From positions 1 to 44,200 of the forward strand of contig JANTGJ010000015.1 in assembly GCA_024762975.1 (NCBI GenBank): DNA of 44,200 nucleotides, read 5' to 3'. Below are positions 34,664 through 43,513 of this stretch, one piece after another. A model generated the notes under the pieces. It saw nothing but the letters and a program-made list of their open reading frames with translations. It did no database searches and had not been told where the DNA came from. This stretch comes from Candidatus Krumholzibacteriia bacterium. GTDB lineage: Bacteria; Krumholzibacteriota; Krumholzibacteriia; LZORAL124-64-63. Every line of letters begins with the position of its first letter. Position 1 is the stretch's first letter. Position numbers and translations under genes: made by a program.

Positions 34664-36370
34664 TCAGCGCTGGGAAATCCTCGAGTAGGTGATCTCGCCA
34701 CTCGCCTTGAGTTTCCCGACGGCATCCTCGGCAGCCTGGCGACTGGCGAACGGTCCGAGATAGACCCGGTGCCAGGAACGACCGGTCGAGTAGGGCGACA
34801 GTTTCACATAGGCGTTCCAACCGTCCTCGATCAACCGATTGCGGAAATTGGTCGCGCGGGCAGTTTCCTGGAACGAGGCCACATGCACGATGAACGAATC
34901 GACCACGGCGGGCGCCGGCGCCGGAGGCGTCGATACCACTTCCCGGGGCACGGGCTGCCCGGTCGCCGCGTTATCCGCGACTTCCTCGGCTTCCTCGGCT
35001 TCCTCGGCTTCCTGTGCCTGACCCGGATCCTGCCGACTCGACGCCACCTCGGTCTGCGCTGCGGCAACCGTCGCATCGGCAGGCTGCCCACCCTGTTCCC
35101 GGACCTGACTGGGCTCGGGCACCGGCGCCGGATGGTCGGTTGCCGGTTTGGCCGGATGCTCCGTAGCCGGTTCCGTCGAAGTCCCCGCCGGACCCGTTTG
35201 ATCCGGCATTGCGTCCTTCTGCGGTGAATCCGCAACCGTCGACTCGGACGAATAGCCACGCAACAGCGGCGCCCAGTTCGGACGCGTGAGCCAACCTGCG
35301 GCGATCAGCAGCAGGACGAGAATGACCATCCAAAGAGCTCGGCGTCCGCTCCGCTTCTCTCTCGCCGCAGTGGCATAGACCGGCGCGTCCGGATCCGACC
35401 GCGGTGCGGTCTCCGGAACGGCCTCGGGCGGCGCCGCAGGCACCGGCGCCGATGCCGGTTTCGGAGCCGGTTTCGGGGCCGGTTTCGGTTTCGGAGCCGG
35501 AGCCGGGGCCGGGGCCGGGTTCGAGGCCGGGGCCGCCTTCGCCGCGGCCGGGAGCGTCATCCCCAGCAGGCCTTCGACTTCATCCCGGGACTCTTCGACC
35601 AGTTTGCTCGAAATCATCTGCGCCTGGGCAACGTAACCCGAAAGCATCGCCTTGCTGCACAGGTAGTTGACGACCCGCGGCACACCACGGCTCAATTCGA
35701 AGAGACGATCGAGTGCAGCCTTTTTGAAGAGAGGCTTCGTCCGCCCGGCCTTGGACAGCCGGTGCTCGATATACTCGTCCATCTCCTGGCGAGACAGTGT
35801 TCCGAAAGTGTATGAGACCTTGATCCGCTGTCTCAGCTGCCGCAATTGCGGCGTGTCGAGCTTCGCCTGAAGTCCGAGTTGCCCCGTCAGTACGATCTGT
35901 AGAACCTGTCCGCCCGGCTGGGCGAGATTCAACAGCAATCGCACGCTTTCCAGGGATTCCAGCGTGAGGTTCTGCGCCTCATCGATCACCAGGAGTACCG
36001 AGCGATTGTTCGTGCGCAGGCGAATCAGTTCCTGCTCGAGTTGGTGCAGCAGGTTGGCGATCGGCTTCCCTTCGGCCGGGTCCTTGCCCAGCTTCAGCAG
36101 GATCATCCGCACGAGTTCGGCAAAACCGACGGTCGTGACGTTGATCGATACCGGCAGGACGCTGCCCGAGACCTGCTCCAACAGGCGATGGATGGCGAGC
36201 GTTTTCCCCGTTCCGATATCTCCCGCGATGAAGATCACGTCCTCTTGCTGCTCGAGTCCGTACACGAGATGCGCAACGGCTTCCTCGTGGACGCTCGAGG
36301 GGTAGAGGAAACCCAGATCGGGGTTCAGAGAGAACGGATCCCTCCGCAGGCCATAGTATTCCTGGAACAT
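34664..36370 (-). CDS. ExeA/GspA-like AAA ATPase with transmembrane helix and C-terminal SPOR domain
   Basis: This 568-residue protein begins MFQEYYGLRRDPFSLNPD, the opening of the ExeA and XrtA-locus ATPase group. Walker A is GDIGTGKT (50-57) and Walker B is LLVIDEAQ (D130, E131). The AAA part ends near 270. A Pro/Ala/Lys linker (about 275-325), one transmembrane helix (345-361), an acidic repeat-rich stretch and a SPOR domain (about 488-568, VHVASFQETARATNFRNRL) follow. ATPase in the cytoplasm and SPOR in the periplasm would couple energy to peptidoglycan, perhaps positioning the export machine. ATG 36370 follows AGAGGT and a strong promoter. Confidence 0.9.
   Translation of the reverse strand: MFQEYYGLRRDPFSLNPDLGFLYPSSVHEEAVAHLVYGLEQQEDVIFIAGDIGTGKTLAIHRLLEQVSGSVLPVSINVTTVGFAELVRMILLKLGKDPAEGKPIANLLHQLEQELIRLRTNNRSVLLVIDEAQNLTLESLESVRLLLNLAQPGGQVLQIVLTGQLGLQAKLDTPQLRQLRQRIKVSYTFGTLSRQEMDEYIEHRLSKAGRTKPLFKKAALDRLFELSRGVPRVVNYLCSKAMLSGYVAQAQMISSKLVEESRDEVEGLLGMTLPAAAKAAPASNPAPAPAPAPKPKPAPKPAPKPASAPVPAAPPEAVPETAPRSDPDAPVYATAAREKRSGRRALWMVILVLLLIAAGWLTRPNWAPLLRGYSSESTVADSPQKDAMPDQTGPAGTSTEPATEHPAKPATDHPAPVPEPSQVREQGGQPADATVAAAQTEVASSRQDPGQAQEAEEAEEAEEVADNAATGQPVPREVVSTPPAPAPAVVDSFIVHVASFQETARATNFRNRLIEDGWNAYVKLSPYSTGRSWHRVYLGPFASRQAAEDAVGKLKASGEITYSRISQR
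34981..35014. repeat. 9-bp tandem repeat (CTTCCTCGG, about 3.7 copies)
   Basis: CTTCCTCGG repeats at 34981, 34990 and 34999, with a partial copy at 35008. It encodes an acidic Ala-Glu-Glu run in the periplasmic linker of the SPOR protein. In-frame repeats of this kind can change copy number without breaking the reading frame. Confidence 0.7.
35453..35536. repeat. imperfect GCCGGTTTCGG repeats
   Basis: Short degenerate repeats based on GCCGGTTTCGG and GGAGCCGG occupy this stretch. They encode the Pro-Ala-Pro-Lys linker between the ATPase and the membrane helix. Confidence 0.6.
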
Positions 36371-36418
36371 GCAAAACCTCTGGATGAACTCCCCGGTGGA
36401 TTCCGGGCAACTCCCCTG

Positions 36419-36447
36419 ATTATATCACATTACCTCGGCCGACTCAA
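36419..36447 (-). promoter_or_regulatory. candidate sigma-70-type promoter for the ATPase-SPOR operon
   Basis: On the minus strand TTGAGT (36442-36447), a 17-bp spacer and a perfect TATAAT (36419-36424) precede the ATPase gene. Transcription would start near 36412. The -35 box overlaps the stop codon of the upstream GT gene. Confidence 0.6.
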
Positions 36448-37631
36448 ATTTCGTCGGCTCCATTGCGGCCCGCAACAGCGGCCTCGAACAGACGTTCGTA
36501 CTCGCGGACCATGCGCTCCAGCGAAAATTGCTCCGCGATGCGTTCGCGACCCGCTCGCCGTACGCGCGCCAATCGCTCAGGATCAGACAGGGAGGCTGCC
36601 GTCAGCACGGCCCATTCCTCGATCTGCCGGGACGGGACCTCACCTTCCAGCGGAGGCGGCGAGGTCAATTGCCCCGCCAGAGCATCATCGCCGTCGGCCA
36701 GTTCGCGTATCTGCGGTATGCCCGGCGCCACGAACGGGGCACCCGCGGCCATCGCTTCCATCACGTTCAACGGCAGCCCCTCGTTGCGGGACGTGGAAAC
36801 GAAAAGGTCGCAGGCCGCCAACAAGCCGGGCACATCCGAGCGCAAACCCAGGATCGTCACCCCCCCCGGGCCCGCCTCGACCCGACTGCGCAGCTGGTCC
36901 TCCAGCGGCCCCCGCCCGCACAGATAGCCATGAACCGCCTGTCCCTGTTCGCGTAGCTTCCAGACCAACTCCAGGAACGATTCGGGAGCCTTCTGGTCAC
37001 TGAACCTGCCGACAAAGAGCAACATGAGCTGTTCCTCGTCGTGGCCGATCTCGGCCCTTTTCGCACGATTCTCCTGCCCCGACCGCGGTCGGAATTTCTG
37101 CAGATCGATCCCGTTGACAACCGTTACGACCTTCTGTTCGGGCATGCGCTCGATCTCGATACTCGCTTGCCGCACCGTCTCCGATACCGCCATCACGCAG
37201 TCGATGTTGCCGGACTGGGAACTGTACCTGCGGATCTGCCTGGGGCTCATGTCGCGGTAGACGAGATGGCGCGTCCAGAAGCGGTGCGGGATTCCGGCCC
37301 AGGCCCCCACGCGCACGGCCCAGTAGTCCGAGCCGCGATTGTGCCCGTGCACGACGTCGTAGCTGCCCCGTTTCAACTGGCGGTAGAATCGCCACAGCGC
37401 CAACGGCGAACGGAAATGATTCTGGTAAATCACGCGCGTAGTGATGCCGGCCTCACGGAAGCGTCGCCGCATTTCGGGTTCCTCGTCGGAGCGCGGTTCC
37501 AGGGCACCGAGCACTTCGACATCGTACCGGGAGGCGTCGTGCCCACGCGCCAGATCCAGCACGACGGCTTCAGCGCCGCCGATCCCAAAATGATTCAGGA
37601 CATAGCAAATCCGGATCCTGCGGTCAGCCAT
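36444..37631 (-). CDS. GT4-family glycosyltransferase
   Basis: This 395-residue protein opens RICYVLNHFGIGGAEAVVLDLA with the GGAE loop. DVVHGHNRGSD and WTRHLVYRDMSP follow. MLLFVGRFSDQKAPESFLEL starts the donor domain, and TSRNEGLPLNVMEAMAAGAPFV carries the EX7E-type acidic pair. Cytoplasmic. It overlaps the preceding GT gene by 8 nt and ends the long minus-strand export operon, just before the promoter of the next unit. Specificity unknown. Confidence 0.92.
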   Translation of the reverse strand: MADRRIRICYVLNHFGIGGAEAVVLDLARGHDASRYDVEVLGALEPRSDEEPEMRRRFREAGITTRVIYQNHFRSPLALWRFYRQLKRGSYDVVHGHNRGSDYWAVRVGAWAGIPHRFWTRHLVYRDMSPRQIRRYSSQSGNIDCVMAVSETVRQASIEIERMPEQKVVTVVNGIDLQKFRPRSGQENRAKRAEIGHDEEQLMLLFVGRFSDQKAPESFLELVWKLREQGQAVHGYLCGRGPLEDQLRSRVEAGPGGVTILGLRSDVPGLLAACDLFVSTSRNEGLPLNVMEAMAAGAPFVAPGIPQIRELADGDDALAGQLTSPPPLEGEVPSRQIEEWAVLTAASLSDPERLARVRRAGRERIAEQFSLERMVREYERLFEAAVAGRNGADEI

Positions 37632-38880
37632 CGGCTCTTCCTTGCAGCACTTCCAGTCGGCGATCGAAGATTCCGGACAGCCGCTGGGCGTTTCGTGTCA
37701 TGTCGTATTCGGATTCGATCCGTTCACGCGCGCGATCGGCCATCGCCGCAGCCGCGTCCGGGTCCGTCAGAATTCTTTCCAGCGCATCGGCAACGGTGAC
37801 GGGATCATGCGGATCGATCAGCAGTCCCGAAACCCCGTCCTGGATCAACTCCGGCACTCCGGTTACCCGGGGCCCAACGACCGGCACGCCACGCGCCATC
37901 GCCTCCATCAGTGATACCGGAACACCTTCGCTGAAGCTGGTCAGGATACACGCATCGGCGCGATCGAGGAACCCGGGAATGCGGCCATGATCGACGCCGC
38001 CGTGGAATTCGATCCGGTCCAGGCAGCCTTCCGACTCGGCCAGTTGCCGCAGGGAGGAAGTCAGGCCCAGATCGTCCTGGCCTACCAGATGCAACTGAAA
38101 CTCGATGCCGCGCCGCTCGAGGTGCCCACAGGCACGAACCAACGTCTCGTGATTCTTGATCGGATACAGGGTAGCGACACAGAGGATCTGTCCGGGCGGG
38201 GCCTCCGCGGTTCGCCTCTCCCGTCGGGGAAACTGATCGATCAGGATCCCGGTCCGATTGACCTCGATCCGCTCGCCCTCGACTTGCGGACACAACCGAA
38301 GCATCGCCTTCCGATTGTATTCGGATACGGCGATGACGAAAGCCGCGCCCCGGACCTTCGAGCGCAGGTGGAAGCGACTGGGCGGATAGACCGTGGCGCT
38401 GCCGTGCGCGGTAAAACTGAAGGTATTCCCGTTCAGCCGGGCACTCACCAACGCCGCAGTGGCCGCCTTGAACGCGAAATGTGCGTGTACATGATCCTTC
38501 CGGTCCCGCATCAACCAGGCGAAATAGACTCCGACCAGCACATGGCTGAACGAGCGCGCCACCTTGCCCAGGCGCCCATTTCGATTTTCCCACGGTAGTG
38601 TGAAAAAGAGCCCCAACAAAACCAGCGGGCGATGCAGCAGGTAGTGGAGCACGGCCCGCAGCAGGTCCAGGATCGGAGCCGGTCGCACATTCCGAATTCG
38701 ATCGGCGAACTCCGCCGCCTCGGCGGGACAGAACTCACCGGGAATCAGGGAATGAATCTCGACGTCGAACCCGGAACGCTCGAGCACCCGAATCTCGTTG
38801 TAGATGAAGTTCAGCGTTCCACTGGGGAAACGCTCCATGACATACACGATTCGCCGCCGGCTGGGCCCCTTTCCGCTCAT
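37624..38880 (-). CDS. GT4-family glycosyltransferase
   Basis: This 418-residue protein starts RIVYVMERFPSGTLNFIYNEI, an opening typical of the WcaL/AmsK-like subgroup of GT4. HVHAHFAFKAA and FSFTAHGSATVYPP are subgroup motifs. ILCVATLYPIKNHETLVRA opens the donor domain and TSFSEGVPVSLMEAMARGVPVV holds the EX7E pair. A hydrophobic stretch at about residues 80-98 suggests membrane association. ATG 38880 lies 7 nt after the sulfotransferase stop; an upstream frame start at 38958 would overlap that gene. Confidence 0.9.
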   Translation of the reverse strand: MSGKGPSRRRIVYVMERFPSGTLNFIYNEIRVLERSGFDVEIHSLIPGEFCPAEAAEFADRIRNVRPAPILDLLRAVLHYLLHRPLVLLGLFFTLPWENRNGRLGKVARSFSHVLVGVYFAWLMRDRKDHVHAHFAFKAATAALVSARLNGNTFSFTAHGSATVYPPSRFHLRSKVRGAAFVIAVSEYNRKAMLRLCPQVEGERIEVNRTGILIDQFPRRERRTAEAPPGQILCVATLYPIKNHETLVRACGHLERRGIEFQLHLVGQDDLGLTSSLRQLAESEGCLDRIEFHGGVDHGRIPGFLDRADACILTSFSEGVPVSLMEAMARGVPVVGPRVTGVPELIQDGVSGLLIDPHDPVTVADALERILTDPDAAAAMADRARERIESEYDMTRNAQRLSGIFDRRLEVLQGRADG

Positions 38881-38887
38881 CGGAGGC

Positions 38888-39751
38888 TCACTCCTCCCGG
38901 GCGTTCCGCTGCTGCAGCCTCTTGACCCGCGGCAGGTAGAACAGGCGGCGATAGGCATGATACTTCAGGAGATTCAAATTGCTCACCTGATCGCGTCCAT
39001 GCTCCTGATAGCGGGCCAGGTCTTCGGCCAGGCGAGGACCATACTCCCGCCGATATTTCGGAAAGAGGTCATGGACCACCCACTCGTACAGGGGGAACTC
39101 CTGATCATACATTTCCCGGATCTGGTCGCACTTCTTCGGATCGGCCAGCAGCGACCGGGCGATCGTGTTGTCCCGGGCCGTATTCTTCCGCCGATAGGCG
39201 ATGCGCAGATCCGGAGCGAAGAGCTTCTGAAACAGCACCAGCGACTCGTCGAAGTGTTCCATCAAGCCCACGAAGGCGCGCTTGGACTCGATCAGCCGGA
39301 TCGCCTCATTCACGTCGACATTCGGCGAGAGCATCTTGATCTGGTGATTGTGATGCGTTTCCCACCCGACCCACTGGTCCCACTCGAAATGCTTGAAACC
39401 GTAGAGGCTGGTGTAGTCGTCGCTTGTGACATGGAACTGGTAGTGCGAGGCGCCGCGCTTGAGCGGCTCCCGGAGAAAGAGCAGGTATTGGACCTCGGGC
39501 ACGACCTCTTCCACACCGGACCACAGCGCCACGTGGTGCCCCCCCAGGCTGCGCATGCCCGGCATGATACTTTTCAGCTGGCGAATCTCCTGCGGCCCGA
39601 ATTTCGGGATCGTGAATCGCGTCTTCTCGGGTGATTCGATGCCATGCGGCTTCATCAGGGAAGCATCACAATGCGCCGCGCCATAGGCGCTGCGCAGAAG
39701 CGATTCGATGGTACGACCACCGGTTTTCGCCACATGTACGAATGCGATCAA
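38888..39751 (-). CDS. sulfotransferase (Sulfotransfer_2-like)
   Basis: This 287-residue protein begins IAFVHVAKTGGRTIESLLR, the PAPS 5'-phosphosulfate loop of the heparan-sulfate 2-O-sulfotransferase-like group (K9, TGG). LGGHHVALW and LLFLREPLKRGASHYQFH give the 3'-phosphate Arg and Ser. It is a cytoplasmic or membrane-peripheral enzyme likely to sulfate the polysaccharide or its lipid-linked precursor. The start is a TTG at 39751 with AGAGGG at good spacing, overlapping the polymerase stop (TTGA). It differs in type from the sulfotransferase at 25507-26250. Confidence 0.85.
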   Translation of the reverse strand: MIAFVHVAKTGGRTIESLLRSAYGAAHCDASLMKPHGIESPEKTRFTIPKFGPQEIRQLKSIMPGMRSLGGHHVALWSGVEEVVPEVQYLLFLREPLKRGASHYQFHVTSDDYTSLYGFKHFEWDQWVGWETHHNHQIKMLSPNVDVNEAIRLIESKRAFVGLMEHFDESLVLFQKLFAPDLRIAYRRKNTARDNTIARSLLADPKKCDQIREMYDQEFPLYEWVVHDLFPKYRREYGPRLAEDLARYQEHGRDQVSNLNLLKYHAYRRLFYLPRVKRLQQRNAREE

Positions 39752-41250
39752 ATCGAACCCTCTTCCGAAAGATACCGTGCATCGCGTTCAGCGGGCCGAT
39801 CCGACGGGAAGCCCACAACCACACCCGCGAAGAAGTACGGTAGGATGTTGATCAAACCAAAGAAGCGATAGTTGATCGCCAGGCCACCCACCAGATAGGA
39901 AATGGTCAGGGCGCCGAACAGCGCCAGCAGGTCCCGGTTGAACCACTCCCCCTGTGGATTTTCCTTCCATCGTTTGATGTAGATTCGTGCCACCACGGAC
40001 ATGAAGCCGAACCAAAGGAGCATCCCGATGAGTCCCTCCTCGGCCATGCGCCCCATATACATGTCGTGGATCGAACCGTGATCGCCCATCTTCTTTTTCA
40101 CGTAGCCGATGCCGGGTACATAGACACCCTGGCTGTACTTGTCGGCTTTCTGCTTGAACATGAAGTATCCGACACCGAAAATCGGTTTGTCCTGAATCGC
40201 CTTCATCGTAGCGTAGAGCACGCCGGCCCGGTTCTCGATCGTCCCCGTATTTCCGATCCGCTCGGCCAACAGCCCGTCCTGTTGCGCCCGCATGATTCCC
40301 AATGTACTGCCCAGCACCCCGAGCACGACCAGAACCAACACGATCTTCCGGTAGGACGGCCGCAAGACGGCCATCACGCCCAGCCCGACGATCGCCGCCA
40401 GCCAGCCACCCCGGGTGTACGTGAACAGCAGACCCACCGCTCCGATTCCCAGATTGGCCCAAAGGAGCAATTTGCGCGAAGCGCGGATGTGCCGCGTGAC
40501 CAGGAAAAAATGAACCAGCAGGTACATGCCCAGGATCTGACCGAAAACGGCCGGTTGCAGAAAGGGCCCCCGCGAACGACCGATCCACCGGTAATTCATG
40601 TCATAGATGATCGACTTGGGCCAGATCAGGAACATGATCCTGAACTGCTCCGCAATCGATACGACCCAAAAATAGACCGTGATCCCCACGAACGAGAAGA
40701 TCACCATCGCGATGTGCTTCTGTTCCTCGAAGAACTGCTTGGCGAAGAAGTAGGCCAGCATCGGCATCAGGCTCGAGACGGTCCAGAGATTGAAACGCGA
40801 CCCGTCGGCGATGAACATCGCGTTGAACAGGATGTAGAACGTATGCAGCAACAGGAGCATATCCGGCAGGATCGGCGCCTTGAAGGGGTTCTTGCCGAAC
40901 AGCCAACCCAGGAGCATGATCACCATCACCTGGATCTGCAACAGGCGAACGATGGAAACATCGGGCAGGCCGGGCATCCGGATCATGCCGACGGTATGAA
41001 AACCGGAAAGAAAGACCAGCCAGAGTACGAACACCAGCACGGGTGAGCGCAAGGCGAGCGCACCGGCCAATACGACGGCGAGCATGCCGCCTGCCAGGGC
41101 CACCAGGCCGATCGGTCCCAGGAAAAGCTGGGCCAGATACGAAAGGAAAGCAAAGCACGCGGCGAGCAGTACCGTGCCGATGAACTCGCCGAGGCCGTGC
41201 CGATGACCGAGTAGGCTCAGCCCTTCGGAGTCTGGCACAAGGAGTTTCAT
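39748..41250 (-). CDS. O-antigen ligase/polymerase-like membrane protein (Wzy/WaaL family)
   Basis: This is a 500-residue polytopic protein with about 11-12 membrane segments and a large periplasmic loop. The LLFTYTRGGWLAAIVGLGVM stretch is the hallmark of the Wzy_C/O-antigen ligase domain, and the loop before it contains YRWIGRSRGPFLQPAVFGQI. GYFMFKQKADKYSQGV and a catalytic-loop HGSIHDMYMGRMAEEGLIG follow, again typical. It would polymerise or ligate lipid-linked repeat units on the periplasmic side. It overlaps the chain-length gene by 4 nt and the sulfotransferase by 4 nt. Confidence 0.9.
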   Translation of the reverse strand: MKLLVPDSEGLSLLGHRHGLGEFIGTVLLAACFAFLSYLAQLFLGPIGLVALAGGMLAVVLAGALALRSPVLVFVLWLVFLSGFHTVGMIRMPGLPDVSIVRLLQIQVMVIMLLGWLFGKNPFKAPILPDMLLLLHTFYILFNAMFIADGSRFNLWTVSSLMPMLAYFFAKQFFEEQKHIAMVIFSFVGITVYFWVVSIAEQFRIMFLIWPKSIIYDMNYRWIGRSRGPFLQPAVFGQILGMYLLVHFFLVTRHIRASRKLLLWANLGIGAVGLLFTYTRGGWLAAIVGLGVMAVLRPSYRKIVLVLVVLGVLGSTLGIMRAQQDGLLAERIGNTGTIENRAGVLYATMKAIQDKPIFGVGYFMFKQKADKYSQGVYVPGIGYVKKKMGDHGSIHDMYMGRMAEEGLIGMLLWFGFMSVVARIYIKRWKENPQGEWFNRDLLALFGALTISYLVGGLAINYRFFGLINILPYFFAGVVVGFPSDRPAERDARYLSEEGSI

Positions 41251-42665
41251 GACTTCCGGGCAGGACGGATTTCAGAAATCGAACCCAGTACCGGAATCTC
41301 GAGAACTTCTTCCGCTTGTCGACGGCTGTAGATCTTGTGGTCGTTGATATCCACGAAGATCGCAGCCACCAGGCCCAACACGATCGCCAGGATCGCAGCC
41401 AACATCAGGTAAATGGTCCGCTTTCCCTGACCGATTCCCATCACGACCTGCGGAACATTCAGCGGCACGATGTTACTGACCCGCAGATCACTCTCGGCCT
41501 CCATGCGGACTTCACCCCGCTTGACCTGCATGGCTTCGAGCAGCTTGCGTTGCGCCAGGATTTCCATATCCAGGGACGCGACCCGGCGTTCGATTTCGGG
41601 GTATTGCATGATCTCTTTGCGGTACGCCTCGAATGAAGCGTTGAGAGAGTTTTCGTGTTCTACCAACTCCTGCAACTCGACTTCCAGGTTCCGCACGAAC
41701 ATCGAACGGGCGTCGAGAAAGACCATCTCGGTCTTGTCCACGTATTCCATTTGTCGTACGACAAACAGTGAACTGTCGTTGTAGCTGAGCCGCAGCTTCT
41801 CCAGTTGCAGACGTGCGTCGTTGAAATCGGAGAACGCACCGAGCAGCATGGCATTGGCGCTCCCGGTCGCGCGCGGTATGAAATACTTGTCCGCGGCGAT
41901 CTCTCGACGAATTTCGGCCAGCCGCCGTTCCATGCCTTCGCGATTCGCCCGGGCCGACAGGAACTGATACTCCATTTGCCGCATATATTGAATCGAAGAC
42001 GTCTTGTTGATCTCGAAAGAATTGATACCGCCGTCCTCGAATACCTGGGCACGCTCGGACATCAGGTCATCGATCTCACCCTGGAGCTGGTCAACCTGCT
42101 CGGTGTAGTACTGCGTCGCACCGGTGTTGTTCTTGCTCTCGGCATTGAACTCGACGTACGCCTCGGTCACGGCATCGACGACCATCAGTGCAAATCGCGG
42201 CAGATGATCGGAAAAGTTGATGCTGAGAATATCGCTTTCCGCCACCTGGGAGCAATGGATCCCCTCGAGGATCGCCCCCTTGAAATCATCAGGACCGGTG
42301 ACACCCGCGAATCTCGGATCCAACTCCTGCAGGATCTGCAGCGAATCCATCAGGGCCGCCGCGGCCTTCTCGGCCACCGGGGTACTGGATGCGACCTGCC
42401 CCGCCGTACTCATCATCACGTCATGTTCGACACCCCGGTTGACCCGGAAGGTCGGCGAATCCGTGCTCAGGCCCTCGACCAGTACCTGGGAACTGGCCGT
42501 ATAGGTGTCCACGGTATTCATGGTTCCCAGCACGGAAAATACGATGATCGGCACCGAGACCGCGAGCACGATCCACCGACGCCGAAAGAAGATCACGAGA
42601 ATGTCGCGCAGCGTCAGCTTACGATCCTGCGTCACCTTGGCGGGATAGGGTGTTATCTCGTTCAC
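41247..42665 (-). CDS. Wzz/GumC-type polysaccharide chain-length determinant
   Basis: This 472-residue protein has one N-terminal membrane helix (WIVLAVSVPIIVFSVLG), the Wzz motif region YTASSQVLVEG, a long periplasmic coiled-coil middle (about 190-370), and a second helix (TIYLMLAAILAIVLGLVAAIF) preceded by the Pro-containing NIVPLNVPQ. The short cytoplasmic tail carries no kinase domain; the kinase-like protein is a separate gene upstream. It controls polymer length with Wzy and contacts the exporter. I prefer GTG 42665 because GAAGGTGA lies upstream; GTG 42674 is possible. Confidence 0.9.
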   Translation of the reverse strand: MNEITPYPAKVTQDRKLTLRDILVIFFRRRWIVLAVSVPIIVFSVLGTMNTVDTYTASSQVLVEGLSTDSPTFRVNRGVEHDVMMSTAGQVASSTPVAEKAAAALMDSLQILQELDPRFAGVTGPDDFKGAILEGIHCSQVAESDILSINFSDHLPRFALMVVDAVTEAYVEFNAESKNNTGATQYYTEQVDQLQGEIDDLMSERAQVFEDGGINSFEINKTSSIQYMRQMEYQFLSARANREGMERRLAEIRREIAADKYFIPRATGSANAMLLGAFSDFNDARLQLEKLRLSYNDSSLFVVRQMEYVDKTEMVFLDARSMFVRNLEVELQELVEHENSLNASFEAYRKEIMQYPEIERRVASLDMEILAQRKLLEAMQVKRGEVRMEAESDLRVSNIVPLNVPQVVMGIGQGKRTIYLMLAAILAIVLGLVAAIFVDINDHKIYSRRQAEEVLEIPVLGSISEIRPARKS

Positions 42666-42700
42666 GACAGTCACCTTCGTTTTACGACCCGGGCCGCCGG

Positions 42701-43507
42701 CTAGCGGACCAACCGATCGATCTTGTCGATGTTCACCAGGCCATAGATGTCCCAGAAGAAATCAGCCATCTCGCCCGCGGAACCGAATATGGATTTGGTC
42801 AGATAGCCCAGATCACCCAGCTTGGATTGCGGAACGTAGACGATGTCATAGGCCCGCAGGTCGAAGTAGGTGAGATCCATGATGCCTTCATCCTCGATGT
42901 GGCTCAGATCATGGGTTCGAATGACAAATCCGTCTTCTCCTGCCCGCAGTATGGCGACATTGGACTTCTCGGCGGCTCTCGTGAATCCGCCGGCGGCCGC
43001 GATCGCCTGCATGACGCCCGTGCCAGCCGCAGGCAGCTTGTACAGCCCCGGGTGCTCCACATTGCCCATCACATAGACTTCGGGAGTGCTGACTTCGACA
43101 ATCACCAGACTCAGGTCGGGATTGCGATACTCGCGCCCATAGAGCTCGTTCAAGTGACTGTCGAGCTCGGGAATGGTCCGTCCGGCGGCCCGCACACTGC
43201 CGATCCCCGGCAAACTGATGTAGCCGTCGGGCAACACGAGAATCCGTTCCCGGTTCAAATCCGGTTCGTACTGGAAAGCGATCTGCAGGACGTCCCCGGC
43301 GCGGATGCGGTAGCGCGCTTCCTTGGCTTGGTCTCGCGCGGCGATCTGCTCCGGTGTATAGGGCACCATACGGGTCCGTACCGGCTGCCGACTCGAGCCG
43401 CAACCGGACGCCGCAGCCAGGAGCAACAGTACTACGATGCATGCCAACGGAATTCTCCGGGCACGGCTCGTACGCCGGCTTCCCGGTTCACCAATCGTGG
43501 TTTTCAT
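42701..43507 (-). CDS. Wza-type outer-membrane polysaccharide export lipoprotein
   Basis: This 268-residue lipoprotein has signal peptide LACIVVLLLLAAASGC with lipobox C36. The poly-export domain starts at YRIRAGDVLQIAFQYEPDLNRE, and LPDGYISLPGIGSVRAAGRT is its conserved core. VYVMGNVEHPGLYKLP begins a SLBB domain. It forms the outer-membrane exit pore or its periplasmic collar; the size is nearer GumB/KpsD-minimal than full-length Wza. ATG 43507 has AGGA at five bases and stands 6 nt after the BY-kinase-like gene. Confidence 0.93.
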   Translation of the reverse strand: MKTTIGEPGSRRTSRARRIPLACIVVLLLLAAASGCGSSRQPVRTRMVPYTPEQIAARDQAKEARYRIRAGDVLQIAFQYEPDLNRERILVLPDGYISLPGIGSVRAAGRTIPELDSHLNELYGREYRNPDLSLVIVEVSTPEVYVMGNVEHPGLYKLPAAGTGVMQAIAAAGGFTRAAEKSNVAILRAGEDGFVIRTHDLSHIEDEGIMDLTYFDLRAYDIVYVPQSKLGDLGYLTKSIFGSAGEMADFFWDIYGLVNIDKIDRLVR

Positions 43508-43513
43508 GAAATC

